Source: Acidobacteriota bacterium (GTDB lineage: Bacteria > Acidobacteriota > Terriglobia > Acidiferrales > UBA7541). From it: DNA of 64,000 nt. Below are positions 50,511-58,889 of this stretch, in pieces. Made by a program: the position numbers and the translations under genes. Under the pieces are notes generated by a model. The model was not told the DNA's origin. It searched no databases and saw only the letters and a list, made by a program, of their open reading frames with translations. The DNA is taken from assembly GCA_013289585.1 (NCBI GenBank), contig JABCZR010000003.1:186001-250000 (forward strand), written 5' to 3'. How positions within the stretch are numbered: the stretch's first letter is position 1; the number at the start of each line of letters is the position of its first letter.

Positions 50511-50948
50511 CTACGTACCGCTATGCTGGGTCGAGCTGGCTGCGGCGCCACCTGTGACTCCCGGTGCCGCTTCGTACTTGGACGCGCATTTTGCTTGGAC
50601 ATGCTCCGCCACGAACCGCCCATCGGATCCAGGGCTTCCTTCCACCAGCGCCTGGGCCTTGTCCACAAACGTATCCGGCAGCGGATCGCTCCCGATGTAG
50701 CTGATCGGCAGCGATTTTCCTTCCCCCTCAAGCACAAAATCGACGCGGCCCGAATAACGGTGAATGCTATTTGGCGCCACCGTGCCGCCTACACGCATGC
50801 GTTGTTTAAGCGCGCGGCCTTGCAGCGTCTGCAGTTCGGCAATCGTGTGGTAATACGTCTTGCTCTCGCCATATCCCAGCCAGGCCAAAAACCCCATGGC
50901 CACAATGATCACGCCGATGCCGATCCCGAATTTCGCTTTTTTGTTCAC
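50511..50948 (-). CDS. ccmE: Heme chaperone CcmE, cysteine (CxxxY) type
   Basis: 145 residues from GTG 50948. One membrane anchor (GIGIGVIIVAMGFLAWLGYG) then the OB-fold domain (LKQRMRVGGTVAPNSI, SGRVDFVLEGEGKSLPISYI). In the heme-binding C-terminus, E. coli has HDENY; here AEHVQAKCASKY carries Cys121 and Tyr125, so the heme-binding His is replaced by Cys (CxxxY variant). The first gene of the supercluster. The frame opens 17 residues further without similarity. Confidence 0.88.
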   Translation of the reverse strand: MNKKAKFGIGIGVIIVAMGFLAWLGYGESKTYYHTIAELQTLQGRALKQRMRVGGTVAPNSIHRYSGRVDFVLEGEGKSLPISYIGSDPLPDTFVDKAQALVEGSPGSDGRFVAEHVQAKCASKYEAAPGVTGGAAASSTQHSGT

Positions 50949-51077
50949 GGAAGTGCTCCAGCCGCGCCTGCACTCACTCAACCCGTTTGATTCTATCACA
51001 GCTAAAAGTAGGGTCGAACGCAGTCAAGACCTGTTTTGGACCATCCCCGCGGGACAGTGTCCCACTTGCTCTTCCGG

Positions 51078-51698
51078 TCAGTCCGTTCGAATCGCCAGCG
51101 CCTCGCGCAAGTGCGCTACCGCTTCTCCCGCATTCGAACCATCGAGAATGAACGGCATGCCCTCATGCAAAACGATCGGACATCCCAATTGCATCGCTCG
51201 AATCTTTTCCACCAACGGTTCCAGCATCCGCGAAATCAGAACCACCCGTTTCGGCTTCAGCGATCGCCGAATTCTCACAGCTATCGTTGGCAGTCGCTGC
51301 TCCAGTAGGCGCCGCTCCCGCAGCTCCGAATCCTTCGAATCACCCCTCTCCTGAACGTTCGAATTGCCTCGCGATTCCCTTTCGAAGGCACACTCGAGTA
51401 TATGAGTCAGAAAAAATCCCGCCCGCTGAAACTCCGTCAGCACCGTTTCCCGCGTCTTGCTCGCTGCGGAAATGCCTGCCACCTCGAGCAACTTCGCGGC
51501 TTCGCCCTGAAACTCGCAGCTGGGAGAATAAAGGAAGTCTTGTTCCACCTTCGGTGACTCAGCGCTCAACAGCAACGTTTGAATGTGTACCGGCCGGTAC
51601 CGCGTGGTCCATTCCAATCGCTGAAGGCGCTGCTCGATATGCGCGGGGGAAGAAATTTGCCCGCATCCGTCGCACAGCAAATTCAAGGGACTAGTCAT
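51078..51698 (-). CDS. Conserved hypothetical protein with zinc-ribbon-like N-terminus
   Basis: 206 residues. The N-terminus has LLCDGCGQISSPAHIEQRLQ, a CxxC that could bind metal. A helical middle (EFQRAGFFLTHILECAFERE) leads to a C-terminal Rossmann-like region (RVVLISRMLEPLVEKIRAMQ, then GCPIVLHEGMPFILDGSN). The last part is reminiscent of uracil-DNA-glycosylase-like folds but I could not place it. Own transcript, upstream of ccmE by 129 bp on the same strand. Confidence 0.65.
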   Translation of the reverse strand: MTSPLNLLCDGCGQISSPAHIEQRLQRLEWTTRYRPVHIQTLLLSAESPKVEQDFLYSPSCEFQGEAAKLLEVAGISAASKTRETVLTEFQRAGFFLTHILECAFERESRGNSNVQERGDSKDSELRERRLLEQRLPTIAVRIRRSLKPKRVVLISRMLEPLVEKIRAMQLGCPIVLHEGMPFILDGSNAGEAVAHLREALAIRTD

Positions 51699-51906
51699 GT
51701 CTCAATTCGAATGTAGTGTAACGGGGCCAAAACCGCAAATGGCAGGATTCGAGCGAAGAACGGACAAAGTTCAAGGCAGGTTTACTGTCTTGAGCAGGTT
51801 TCTACTCGTCCATAATTCTTGCAGGATCGCTTAGCGGAGCTAAAAAAGCTACTTGCTGTCTCGCCTGATTCCAGGCGCTTCATCCTGCTCTCTGTTGTCT
51901 GATCTC

Positions 51907-52227
51907 TTACGACGAAACTGGAGTATCGGACGGCAGCTTCGCCCTCAGGCACCACTTCAATTCCTGGCTCATCTCGGAGATTTCCATCCCCGGCATCACG
52001 ATGAACTTGCAGCTCAGCATCTCGTGCGGTTCGTCCTCATCGGGCAATTGGCAGGTCACCCGGCAATATTGGCAATCTTGATTCCAGCAGAACCGACCGT
52101 ACGGAATCGTCTCCGGGCTGATGAACTGAAAGCAGCGCAACAACGAATTGCGTTCCGGGACCTGGAACTTTTTCCCAAAGACGGTGATCTCCACAAGTTT
52201 TTCATAAGGACGGAAGGGTTCCGACAT
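51907..52227 (-). CDS. 2Fe-2S ferredoxin-like small protein
   Basis: 106 residues from ATG 52227. VEITVFGKKFQVPERNSLLR resembles the ferredoxin fold start; CWNQDCQYCRVTCQLP has clustered Cys (C-x4-C-x2-C-x3-C) and a further C follows in MLSCKF. It may bind a 2Fe-2S cluster. Function is not known; the frame extends 28 residues upstream without conservation. Confidence 0.65.
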   Translation of the reverse strand: MSEPFRPYEKLVEITVFGKKFQVPERNSLLRCFQFISPETIPYGRFCWNQDCQYCRVTCQLPDEDEPHEMLSCKFIVMPGMEISEMSQELKWCLRAKLPSDTPVSS

Positions 52228-52481
52228 GATGAGTCCTGTTCTCCGTGACCCGGCCCCGCGTTGTTCCCAGCAGTTTCCCTGCACCGGTGCACCTGGCGGC
52301 TTGCCACACACGAATGATGGCTTTCACAGAGTAGACCGCGCGCATGTCTCCTACAACGCCGTGAGTTCCAGAAGTTTCCAATGTGCTACGGGGTCCGTCC
52401 CGGCAGTCCACGTCAAACGTCCAATCCCTGCGAAATTCAGAAAGATGGGCTGTTACCCCTTCCTTCTACAGAATAACCTGT

Positions 52482-53063
52482 ATGGAAATCGCCTCACGCA
52501 AACGGTATACCTTGCGGGTGCAGCCGAAAGTCGCTTCTGCCGATTTGTATTCGAACCCTGAGATTCAACGTTTACGGAGTTCAAGTGGATTCAAGACCTG
52601 CGCACGTGAGTGTCAGCAAGTCGATGGGCCACCAAAGCTCGGGCCCTTCAGCCGGCGTGGATTGAGCCGCGCCACAGCAGTCCGCGTTCTCATCGTCGAG
52701 GATTTCGCGCCCTACCGGCGATTCATCTGCTCGACACTGGCCAACCTGACGGGGTTAGAGGTCATCTCTGAAGCGTCCGACGGCTTGGAAGCGGTGCAGA
52801 AGGCGCAAGAACTGCAACCGGACTTGATCCTGCTCGACATCGGACTCCCCACGCTCAATGGAATCGAAGCTGCCCGGCGGATCCGCCAGCTTGCGCCGAA
52901 GTCCAAAATTATCTTTGTAAGTCAGGAATCCTCCGCTGATGTCGTGCAAGCAGCGCTCAGCCTGGGCGCAAGCGGCTACGTCGTAAAAGGGAAAGCCGCC
53001 ACCGATCTCCGCGCGGCCGTGGAGGCCGTCCTGGCGGGCAACACGTTTGTAAGTAGTCCGTAG
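52482..53063 (+). CDS. Receiver-domain protein without output domain
   Basis: 193 residues from ATG 52482, start uncertain; the domain itself begins about residue 68. REC domain: VRVLIVEDFAPYRRFICSTL, phospho-acceptor Asp in QPDLILLDIGLPTLNGIEAA, Thr/Ser region IIFVSQESSADVVQAALSLG, conserved Lys in GYVVKGKAATDL. The chain ends right after the fold (AGNTFVSSP), so the NarL-type HTH is missing. TTG 52664 would give the REC alone. Likely a phosphorelay or protein-binding regulator. Confidence 0.78.
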   Translation: MEIASRKRYTLRVQPKVASADLYSNPEIQRLRSSSGFKTCARECQQVDGPPKLGPFSRRGLSRATAVRVLIVEDFAPYRRFICSTLANLTGLEVISEASDGLEAVQKAQELQPDLILLDIGLPTLNGIEAARRIRQLAPKSKIIFVSQESSADVVQAALSLGASGYVVKGKAATDLRAAVEAVLAGNTFVSSP

Positions 53064-53319
53064 GCACACCGCAATTTCACCTTCCATGAGTCCCACGCCG
53101 GACGGCTGGCCGACGGGCCATCCGTGCAACGCATCAGATCGTTAGAACGCTATAACGATTGCACCTTGGAATCTTGAAATTAGGGAAGCTTGAGACCTGT
53201 GGAAAACGAAAATTTGCCGGGATGTCTCGAACTGCACAGAACTCCCGTTTCGTCTCTCTTAAGCTGCTGCCCGAGGGAAGCAAGGCGAGGCGATCCGCTT
53301 TCCTCAAAAGGAGAATCAC

Positions 53320-53715
53320 ATGGTGCAGCCAAAAGTAGCAAGGTATACAGATATTGTTCCTGCAAAGAAGACGGTCATAGGCAGTAAGGTCGTCAACATA
53401 CAGAATGAGGATCTTGGCAAGATCGAGGACCTCGTGCTCGACGCGGGAGCCGGCCGTATCGCTTATGCGGTCCTATCCTTTGGCAGTTTTCTCGGGATGG
53501 GAGGCAAGTATTTCGCCATTCCGTGGAACGCGTTTCATTTCAATTTGAAGGAAAACCAGGCTGTCCTGAACGTGGACAAGAAACTCCTGGAGAATGCTCC
53601 GGGATTCGACAAAGACAACTGGCCGAACTTTGCCGATACCACCTGGGGAAACAGCATTTACAAGCACTACGGCTACAAGCCTTACTGGGAAGATTTACTT
53701 GGCGACCGCGGCTAA
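53320..53715 (+). CDS. PRC-barrel domain protein
   Basis: 131 residues. PRC barrel at about 15-95: VIGSKVVNIQNEDLGKIEDL, VLDAGAGRIAYAVLSFGSFL, KYFAIPWNAFHFNLKENQ. An acidic/aromatic C-terminal tail (WGNSIYKHYGYKPYWEDLLG) follows. Preceded by AAAGGAG. PRC proteins bind RNA-processing or photosynthetic partners or respond to stress; the function here is unknown. A small membrane protein gene follows. Confidence 0.82.
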   Translation: MVQPKVARYTDIVPAKKTVIGSKVVNIQNEDLGKIEDLVLDAGAGRIAYAVLSFGSFLGMGGKYFAIPWNAFHFNLKENQAVLNVDKKLLENAPGFDKDNWPNFADTTWGNSIYKHYGYKPYWEDLLGDRG

Positions 53716-53839
53716 GGAACAGACCGAGCCGTCCGGACCCAGCCGGGCGGCCAATTCCCGGAATCTGCGTGGCTGCAGAACCATCAGAATGCATTCCCGA
53801 TTCGCGCTTGCCGTTTGAAATCCTGAAAGGAGAATTTTG

Positions 53840-53992
53840 ATGCTACTTCTCATCATCGTTCTGCTGCTGTTGTTCGGCGGAGGTGGCGGTTATTACGGGT
53901 ATTCCCGATGGGGCAGAGGCGGAGGCCTCGGGGTCGTCGGGACGGTGGTGCTAATCGCACTAGTCCTTTATTTCCTCGGCGTCTTGAGTTGA
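53840..53992 (+). CDS. Small DUF3309-like membrane protein
   Basis: 50 residues, ATG 53840, with AAAGGAG upstream. Two hydrophobic helices flank a glycine- and tyrosine-rich turn (LLLIIVLLLLFGGGGGYYGY, then GVVGTVVLIALVLYFLGVLS). The pattern is that of DUF3309, widespread tiny membrane proteins often near stress genes. Too short for most ORF callers. Confidence 0.72.
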   Translation: MLLLIIVLLLLFGGGGGYYGYSRWGRGGGLGVVGTVVLIALVLYFLGVLS

Positions 53993-54202
53993 CGTTGCGA
54001 AATTTGAGCTCTTGAGTCCCAGGAGAAGTCGGAATCCCCCAAGCCAAACCCCGCGTATGGGCCACTAGGAGATTTAGGGTGGGCTGTCGAGGCGGAATTC
54101 AGGTTGACTGTTGTCCGGACGCGGAACACACTTTGAGTGCTGGGACATACCCTCCTCTGCTCCCCCTATAAGGCTGATTCGCGCCCACACTTCGTCAAGG
54201 GA

Positions 54203-55210
54203 ATGCGATTGAACAAGACAGCGGTCCGATTGATTCCATTATTGTTGTGCTGCTGCATTGTCCCGATTGCTGCACTGGGGCAATGTGCCAATCCCCTGTG
54301 CCAAAATTTGAAGAACATCCTCGACGCGGCCATTACTGACTTCAGAGAATACGGGCCGGATGGGGCAGCAGGGCCGGAACTCTCGGTCAACGATACGAAA
54401 TTACCGTGCAAAAAAATGGCTTGGGCCAACAACGTTCTGATGTACATGTGCTACGCCCAGGTGCCGCTCGCAAGAGGTCAGAGCGCGTACGAGAGCACGC
54501 TCGCGGCCTTGAAAAGTCTCCAGCCAGACTGGCACTTCCAGGTCAGTTCGCCGGACGAAGACCATTTTGTGTACGCCGGGCCCCCGGATTGCGTAAATCC
54601 GCCGAATGATGGCCCGTACATCGGCCAGTGTCCTCTTCATCTGCAGACCGTGAAGCAACCCGATGGAACGATGAAGGTACATTTCTGGATGAACTCGCTC
54701 TCCTCGCCCTACCTTGTAAAACCCCGCGCTGCTCCAACTGTTGCTCCCAAAACGGCTCCCAAAGCTGCCCCTAAAGCTGAGGGCAGCGACTGCGATGACT
54801 TCTGCCAGAACTTCAAGAAAGTGTTTGCGGCCCGCATGAATTCGTTCGAGGACGTCCGTCTTGCCAAGACGAATGGCGAGACAACCGATACAACCGTAAA
54901 ACTTGCGGGGGCTAAGGAGTGCATCATCAAGCCGGCCACGAAGCCCCCATCCAGCGAGGCTGGAACGGAATTCGTGTGCTACTGGCCGGAAGCTTCAGGC
55001 GCGGAGGCGGAGACGAGATTCCGCGATCTGATTGCCCGCGCCCAAGCCGTGATCCCGCTGGATTGGCCAACGCACCAGGACAGCGAGTTGGATGAGCGTA
55101 CCGGCTCCAAATCCACGAAGTGGGAAGCCGTCGAGCCGGGCGGCAAGAATGACGTCCGAATCTATCTGTCTGGAGATGCCGTAGGCTTGCATATCATGTC
55201 TTGGCGCTGA
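54203..55210 (+). CDS. Exported protein with two related Cys-rich domains
   Basis: 335 residues from ATG 54203, with a signal peptide (AVRLIPLLLCCCIVPIAALG). The mature part holds two related halves separated by an Ala/Pro/Lys linker (TVAPKTAPKAAPKAEG). First half: ANPLCQNLKNILDAAITDF, then LPCKKMAWANNVLMYMCYAQ. Second half: CDDFCQNFKKVFAARMNSF, then CIIKPATKPP and FVCYWPE. Each probably has a disulfide-stabilised fold. No family recognised. Confidence 0.65.
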   Translation: MRLNKTAVRLIPLLLCCCIVPIAALGQCANPLCQNLKNILDAAITDFREYGPDGAAGPELSVNDTKLPCKKMAWANNVLMYMCYAQVPLARGQSAYESTLAALKSLQPDWHFQVSSPDEDHFVYAGPPDCVNPPNDGPYIGQCPLHLQTVKQPDGTMKVHFWMNSLSSPYLVKPRAAPTVAPKTAPKAAPKAEGSDCDDFCQNFKKVFAARMNSFEDVRLAKTNGETTDTTVKLAGAKECIIKPATKPPSSEAGTEFVCYWPEASGAEAETRFRDLIARAQAVIPLDWPTHQDSELDERTGSKSTKWEAVEPGGKNDVRIYLSGDAVGLHIMSWR

Positions 55211-55391
55211 TCAGTTTTAGCAGCAGCAAGCACACGAGAGTACCCAGAAAAACTCGAACTTGACTTTCAAAGGCCTCCCCGCAGAAACCGCAAGTGGGAC
55301 CATGTGCCCTAGCTACCTGCGTTACGTTCTGGCTGAGTTGTGCCCCTCTGCTTCCTTACTCGATGCTCTCATGCAACAATTCCGAGGCTCT

Positions 55392-56528
55392 ATGAACCGG
55401 GCTCGGAACTTTCGCGTTTACTTCTTGCTCGCTGTGCTGGCCGTTGCGGGACTGATCCTGCTTCTGCGCGAGCACCGGCCATCGTTTCTGCGCCCAGATT
55501 TACACCTTTCCGCTTATGTGACGACAGCGGATGGCAGCGTCACAGTAGTGGACCTCGTAAAGTTGCAAGCAATTGCGCGCGTGGCGGTGGGCCCGGGGCT
55601 TTCCGGGATGCGAGAGCATCCGACACGCGCCGAAGTGTTTGGCGTGAGCAGCGGCGGCGGGTACGTATGGATCCTGGATTGCCGCAGCAGCCAGATTACG
55701 GCGCGCATTCCCGTGGGGCCGCTGCCCTACGCAATTGATTTTTCGCCGGACGGCAAGCGCTTGTTCACGACTTCGTCGGGGAGCGACACGCTGCTGGCGA
55801 TAGACGTGGCATCGCGAGCGATTGTGGCACACGCGGCGACCGGCCACGAGCCGGTCCTGGCGCGGGTGACGCCGGACGGCAAAACGGTAGTGGTGGTAAA
55901 CCGCCGCGACGCGAGCTTAGGCATTCATGACGCGGCATCTCTGGTTCGACGCGGGAGTGTTCCGGTGGTGGCGCAGCCGGAGGCGGTGGTGGTCTTGCCG
56001 GACAGCTCAGTAGCGTTTGTGCTGAGCCGGAGCGAGCGGCGTATCTCCGTGGTGGACCTCCGCCGGGGAGTGCTGGTGACCAACCTGGAGCTGGCGGGCA
56101 AACCCACCGATATGCTGCTGAAGCCGGACGGCGGCGAACTCTACGTGATCTCTCCGGAAGCGCACGGGCTGCAAGCCATCAATACCTGGACGCACGAGAT
56201 GGGCGATTACATGGTGCTGGGGTCGGCGCCGACGCGCGGGGTTCTGAGCGAGGATGCTAGCCTGCTCTACGTTTCGGACACGGCGGCGGGGCGGGTGACG
56301 CCCGTGGATATCTTCAACCGGCGGATTGTGCGCGAGGCCGGGAAAGGGTTCCCGGTGCCGGCGGGGGATTCTCCCGCCGCGCTGCGATTTGATCCGGCGG
56401 AGAATTTGCTGCTGATTGTGAGCCAGGGGTCGGGGGATCTGGCGGTGATTCGGGTGCGGACGAATTTTCTGGTGACCATGATTCCTGTGGGGGATCGGCC
56501 GGAGGAGCTCGCGGTAAAGTTGTATTAG
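55392..56528 (+). CDS. Membrane-anchored beta-propeller protein (YVTN type)
   Basis: 378 residues from ATG 55392 (GAGG upstream); the frame opens at 55260. One N-terminal anchor helix (YFLLAVLAVAGLILLLREHR), then seven YVTN/NHL-like blades, e.g. AYVTTADGSVTVVDLVKLQA, YAIDFSPDGKRLFTTSSGSD, VLARVTPDGKTVVVVNRRDA, LLKPDGGELYVISPEAHGLQ. Such propellers act in the periplasm as binding or scaffolding proteins. Function unknown. Confidence 0.8.
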   Translation: MNRARNFRVYFLLAVLAVAGLILLLREHRPSFLRPDLHLSAYVTTADGSVTVVDLVKLQAIARVAVGPGLSGMREHPTRAEVFGVSSGGGYVWILDCRSSQITARIPVGPLPYAIDFSPDGKRLFTTSSGSDTLLAIDVASRAIVAHAATGHEPVLARVTPDGKTVVVVNRRDASLGIHDAASLVRRGSVPVVAQPEAVVVLPDSSVAFVLSRSERRISVVDLRRGVLVTNLELAGKPTDMLLKPDGGELYVISPEAHGLQAINTWTHEMGDYMVLGSAPTRGVLSEDASLLYVSDTAAGRVTPVDIFNRRIVREAGKGFPVPAGDSPAALRFDPAENLLLIVSQGSGDLAVIRVRTNFLVTMIPVGDRPEELAVKLY

Positions 56529-56628
56529 AAGGAACGAAAAGAACAGAGATCAGTGAACAGAGGTCCGTCTCGGAAGGCGCACCATTCAAGAGTTAAAGTA
56601 AAACATTAAGAAGGAAAGGGCTGCGGTT

Positions 56629-58833
56629 TCATTCGGGCTTTAATTCCGGCGGCCAGGCGGCGTGGTCTTCGCCGAGTTGGACGTCCAGGAATCCTTCCGC
56701 GGGAAGGACGTCCACCGGAAGACCGCCGTGCCAGAGCGCTACGCCGAGTCGAAGCTTTGTTTGGCCGGCGAGGTCAATCTGGTCCTTGTTGATCGCGACT
56801 TCAAGGATCCGTTCGAAGGCGACTTCGGCTACGAGCTTGGGATTGAGAAGGCAGAGACGGTCCTTTTCCACGGCGAAGCTTTGGACGTGGCCGCGCTCGA
56901 GGAGGACAACGATGGTAGCTTCCGCCGCACCGCTGATGGTGATGCGAAACTCGGGATCTTCGAGCTCGCTGAGCGCTTCGACGAAGGGATCGATGCGCAC
57001 GCAGAAGCGGCCGTCTTCGAAGCCGTAGCGCAGTTCGTGGAGATAGAAAATGCGGCCGTGCATCGAGCCGCCGCGGCGCTCCGGGGAAAAGAGGCCGGCG
57101 CCGAGCCATTCGAAATAGGAAGTGTCCCGGCCGTCGACCTTAATGTTAAGCATAGAAGTGGGCGCGATTTGCACCGCGTGCTCGGGCTTGCGCTTGATGG
57201 GCTTGGCCAATTCCTCGGGAGCGACCTGGCCGAGCGCGAGATAAATGGCGGTGAGATGCTTGCGGTACAGGGCGTCGAATTCAGCATCATTGGCGGTGCT
57301 GTGTTCGGGGCCGTACCACCAGCACCAGTCGCTCCCTTCCGCGGCGAGGAGCGATTCGAGAGCTTCCTTCAGAGCGGTTTCGGTGGGGGCGTCTTTGCGG
57401 CCTTGTTTCCTTGCTTCTACGGCGCGGCCGTACGCTTCGCGTGCGTCCCACAATAATTCCCAGGCGGCGACGTCTTCGGCGTGGCCGATCCAGACGTCAA
57501 AGTTCGCGTTGATCCAGGAGGCGGGGAAAATTCCCGTGGTGGCGGGGATCTCTCCGGCAGCGGCGTTGGCTTCACTAGCGGTGAGGGCGCGGAAATCCTG
57601 GTCAGACTGGATGCGGCCATAGAATTCGCGGAGAAATTCGCGCCCGTTGCCGGGGTAGTATTCCCAGGCATTTTCGCCGTCGAGGAATAGGCAAATGGTG
57701 AGCGGCTGCGCGCTTTGGACGGCTTCACCGAGGTGACGCAAGCGGCCGTGAAGGTCGGCAGCAGCGGCTTTAGCGTCCATGCGGCTGTAAACGAACCCGA
57801 TGAGATCGGAAAGATGGTGGTCCCGGAAGAGGCCCGTGATGGACTTGGTCCCGAGCTGTGCGCGCCACGGTTTGTAGAGGCGGTCAGCGTTGGCAGGAAT
57901 GCCGTTGGCGTCCCGGAAAAAGCCGACATTGAGCGTGCGGCCCAGGACGCCTTCATCGGTGCCGAACCATTCGAAGCCGAGTTCCGCGGCGATGGTGAGC
58001 GCTTGATCGGAGACGGAGCCTTCAGAAGGCCAGACACCTTTGGGCTTCACCCCGAAGATTTTTTCGTGGTAATCGCGGGCGCGCTGCAGTTGTTCGCGCG
58101 CATCTTCCGGATGCCGAAAAGCGCGGCGAGGCAGGGGCGTGCCGGGATTCGCCACGCGGGCAATGTCAGAGTCGCAGATGAGCGGAAGAATCGGATGATA
58201 GAACGGCGTGGTGCTGAGCTCGATCTGGCCGCGCTGGGCAGCTTCGCGGTAGGCGGGCAAAACGAGTCCGAGAAAGTCCAATTGTTTTTGCTTTAACGCG
58301 GACTTGTCTTTTTCTGTGTAGTCCTTCCCTTTCGAATTGAGCTTGCTCACGACGGGATCTTTTTGCAGCCAGGATTCCTCCATCCATGCGAGTTGTGAAA
58401 GAAGTTGGAGGTCGCGCCAGTCGCGCGGCGTAAAAGTAACCAGGGCTTGCGCGCCGCCCGCCGGGCGGGACCATTCGTAAAGTTCCACGAAGCGTGGCCA
58501 GCGCGACATCAGGCGCTCGTGATTCACCTGAAACGCGCGGGCTATGATTTCGGCTTTATCTTCTCGAGTTAGCTCCTCGGCATTTTTGAAGGCGAGGGAA
58601 AACCACGGCTCGTTGAAATTGCCGCTGGCGTACTCCTCGAGCTGGATTCCGAGGGCAGGCACGACGTTGAACGTGGCGTGAAATTTGGGAAACTCGCGGA
58701 GCATCTCCACCATGCCCCAGTAATCCTTGAGCGCGTGCAGCCGCGTCCATGGAAGGACGTAACGGCCGCTCTCGGGATCGCGGTACTGCGGCTGATGCAT
58801 GTGCCACAACACAACAAGGTGAACCGGTTTCAT
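56629..58833 (-). CDS. Glycoside hydrolase family 57 protein
   Basis: 734 residues. GH57 starts with the metal-site-like HLVVLWHMHQPQYRDPE. The nucleophile region GVKPKGVWPSEGSVSDQALT has the conserved Glu; the acid/base Asp is in GFEWFGTDEGVLGRTLN. Further motifs: LTICLFLDGENAWEYYPGNG. C-terminal alpha-beta and carbohydrate-binding regions occupy about 560-734. Acts on alpha-glucans (amylase/4-alpha-glucanotransferase or branching type); which one cannot be told here. Cytosolic, no signal peptide. Confidence 0.88.
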   Translation of the reverse strand: MKPVHLVVLWHMHQPQYRDPESGRYVLPWTRLHALKDYWGMVEMLREFPKFHATFNVVPALGIQLEEYASGNFNEPWFSLAFKNAEELTREDKAEIIARAFQVNHERLMSRWPRFVELYEWSRPAGGAQALVTFTPRDWRDLQLLSQLAWMEESWLQKDPVVSKLNSKGKDYTEKDKSALKQKQLDFLGLVLPAYREAAQRGQIELSTTPFYHPILPLICDSDIARVANPGTPLPRRAFRHPEDAREQLQRARDYHEKIFGVKPKGVWPSEGSVSDQALTIAAELGFEWFGTDEGVLGRTLNVGFFRDANGIPANADRLYKPWRAQLGTKSITGLFRDHHLSDLIGFVYSRMDAKAAAADLHGRLRHLGEAVQSAQPLTICLFLDGENAWEYYPGNGREFLREFYGRIQSDQDFRALTASEANAAAGEIPATTGIFPASWINANFDVWIGHAEDVAAWELLWDAREAYGRAVEARKQGRKDAPTETALKEALESLLAAEGSDWCWWYGPEHSTANDAEFDALYRKHLTAIYLALGQVAPEELAKPIKRKPEHAVQIAPTSMLNIKVDGRDTSYFEWLGAGLFSPERRGGSMHGRIFYLHELRYGFEDGRFCVRIDPFVEALSELEDPEFRITISGAAEATIVVLLERGHVQSFAVEKDRLCLLNPKLVAEVAFERILEVAINKDQIDLAGQTKLRLGVALWHGGLPVDVLPAEGFLDVQLGEDHAAWPPELKPE

Positions 58834-58889
58834 GGAATGCGTCGCTCCCGTGTTCGTGCTGTGACCATGCTACACTCACCGTTCGCGCC

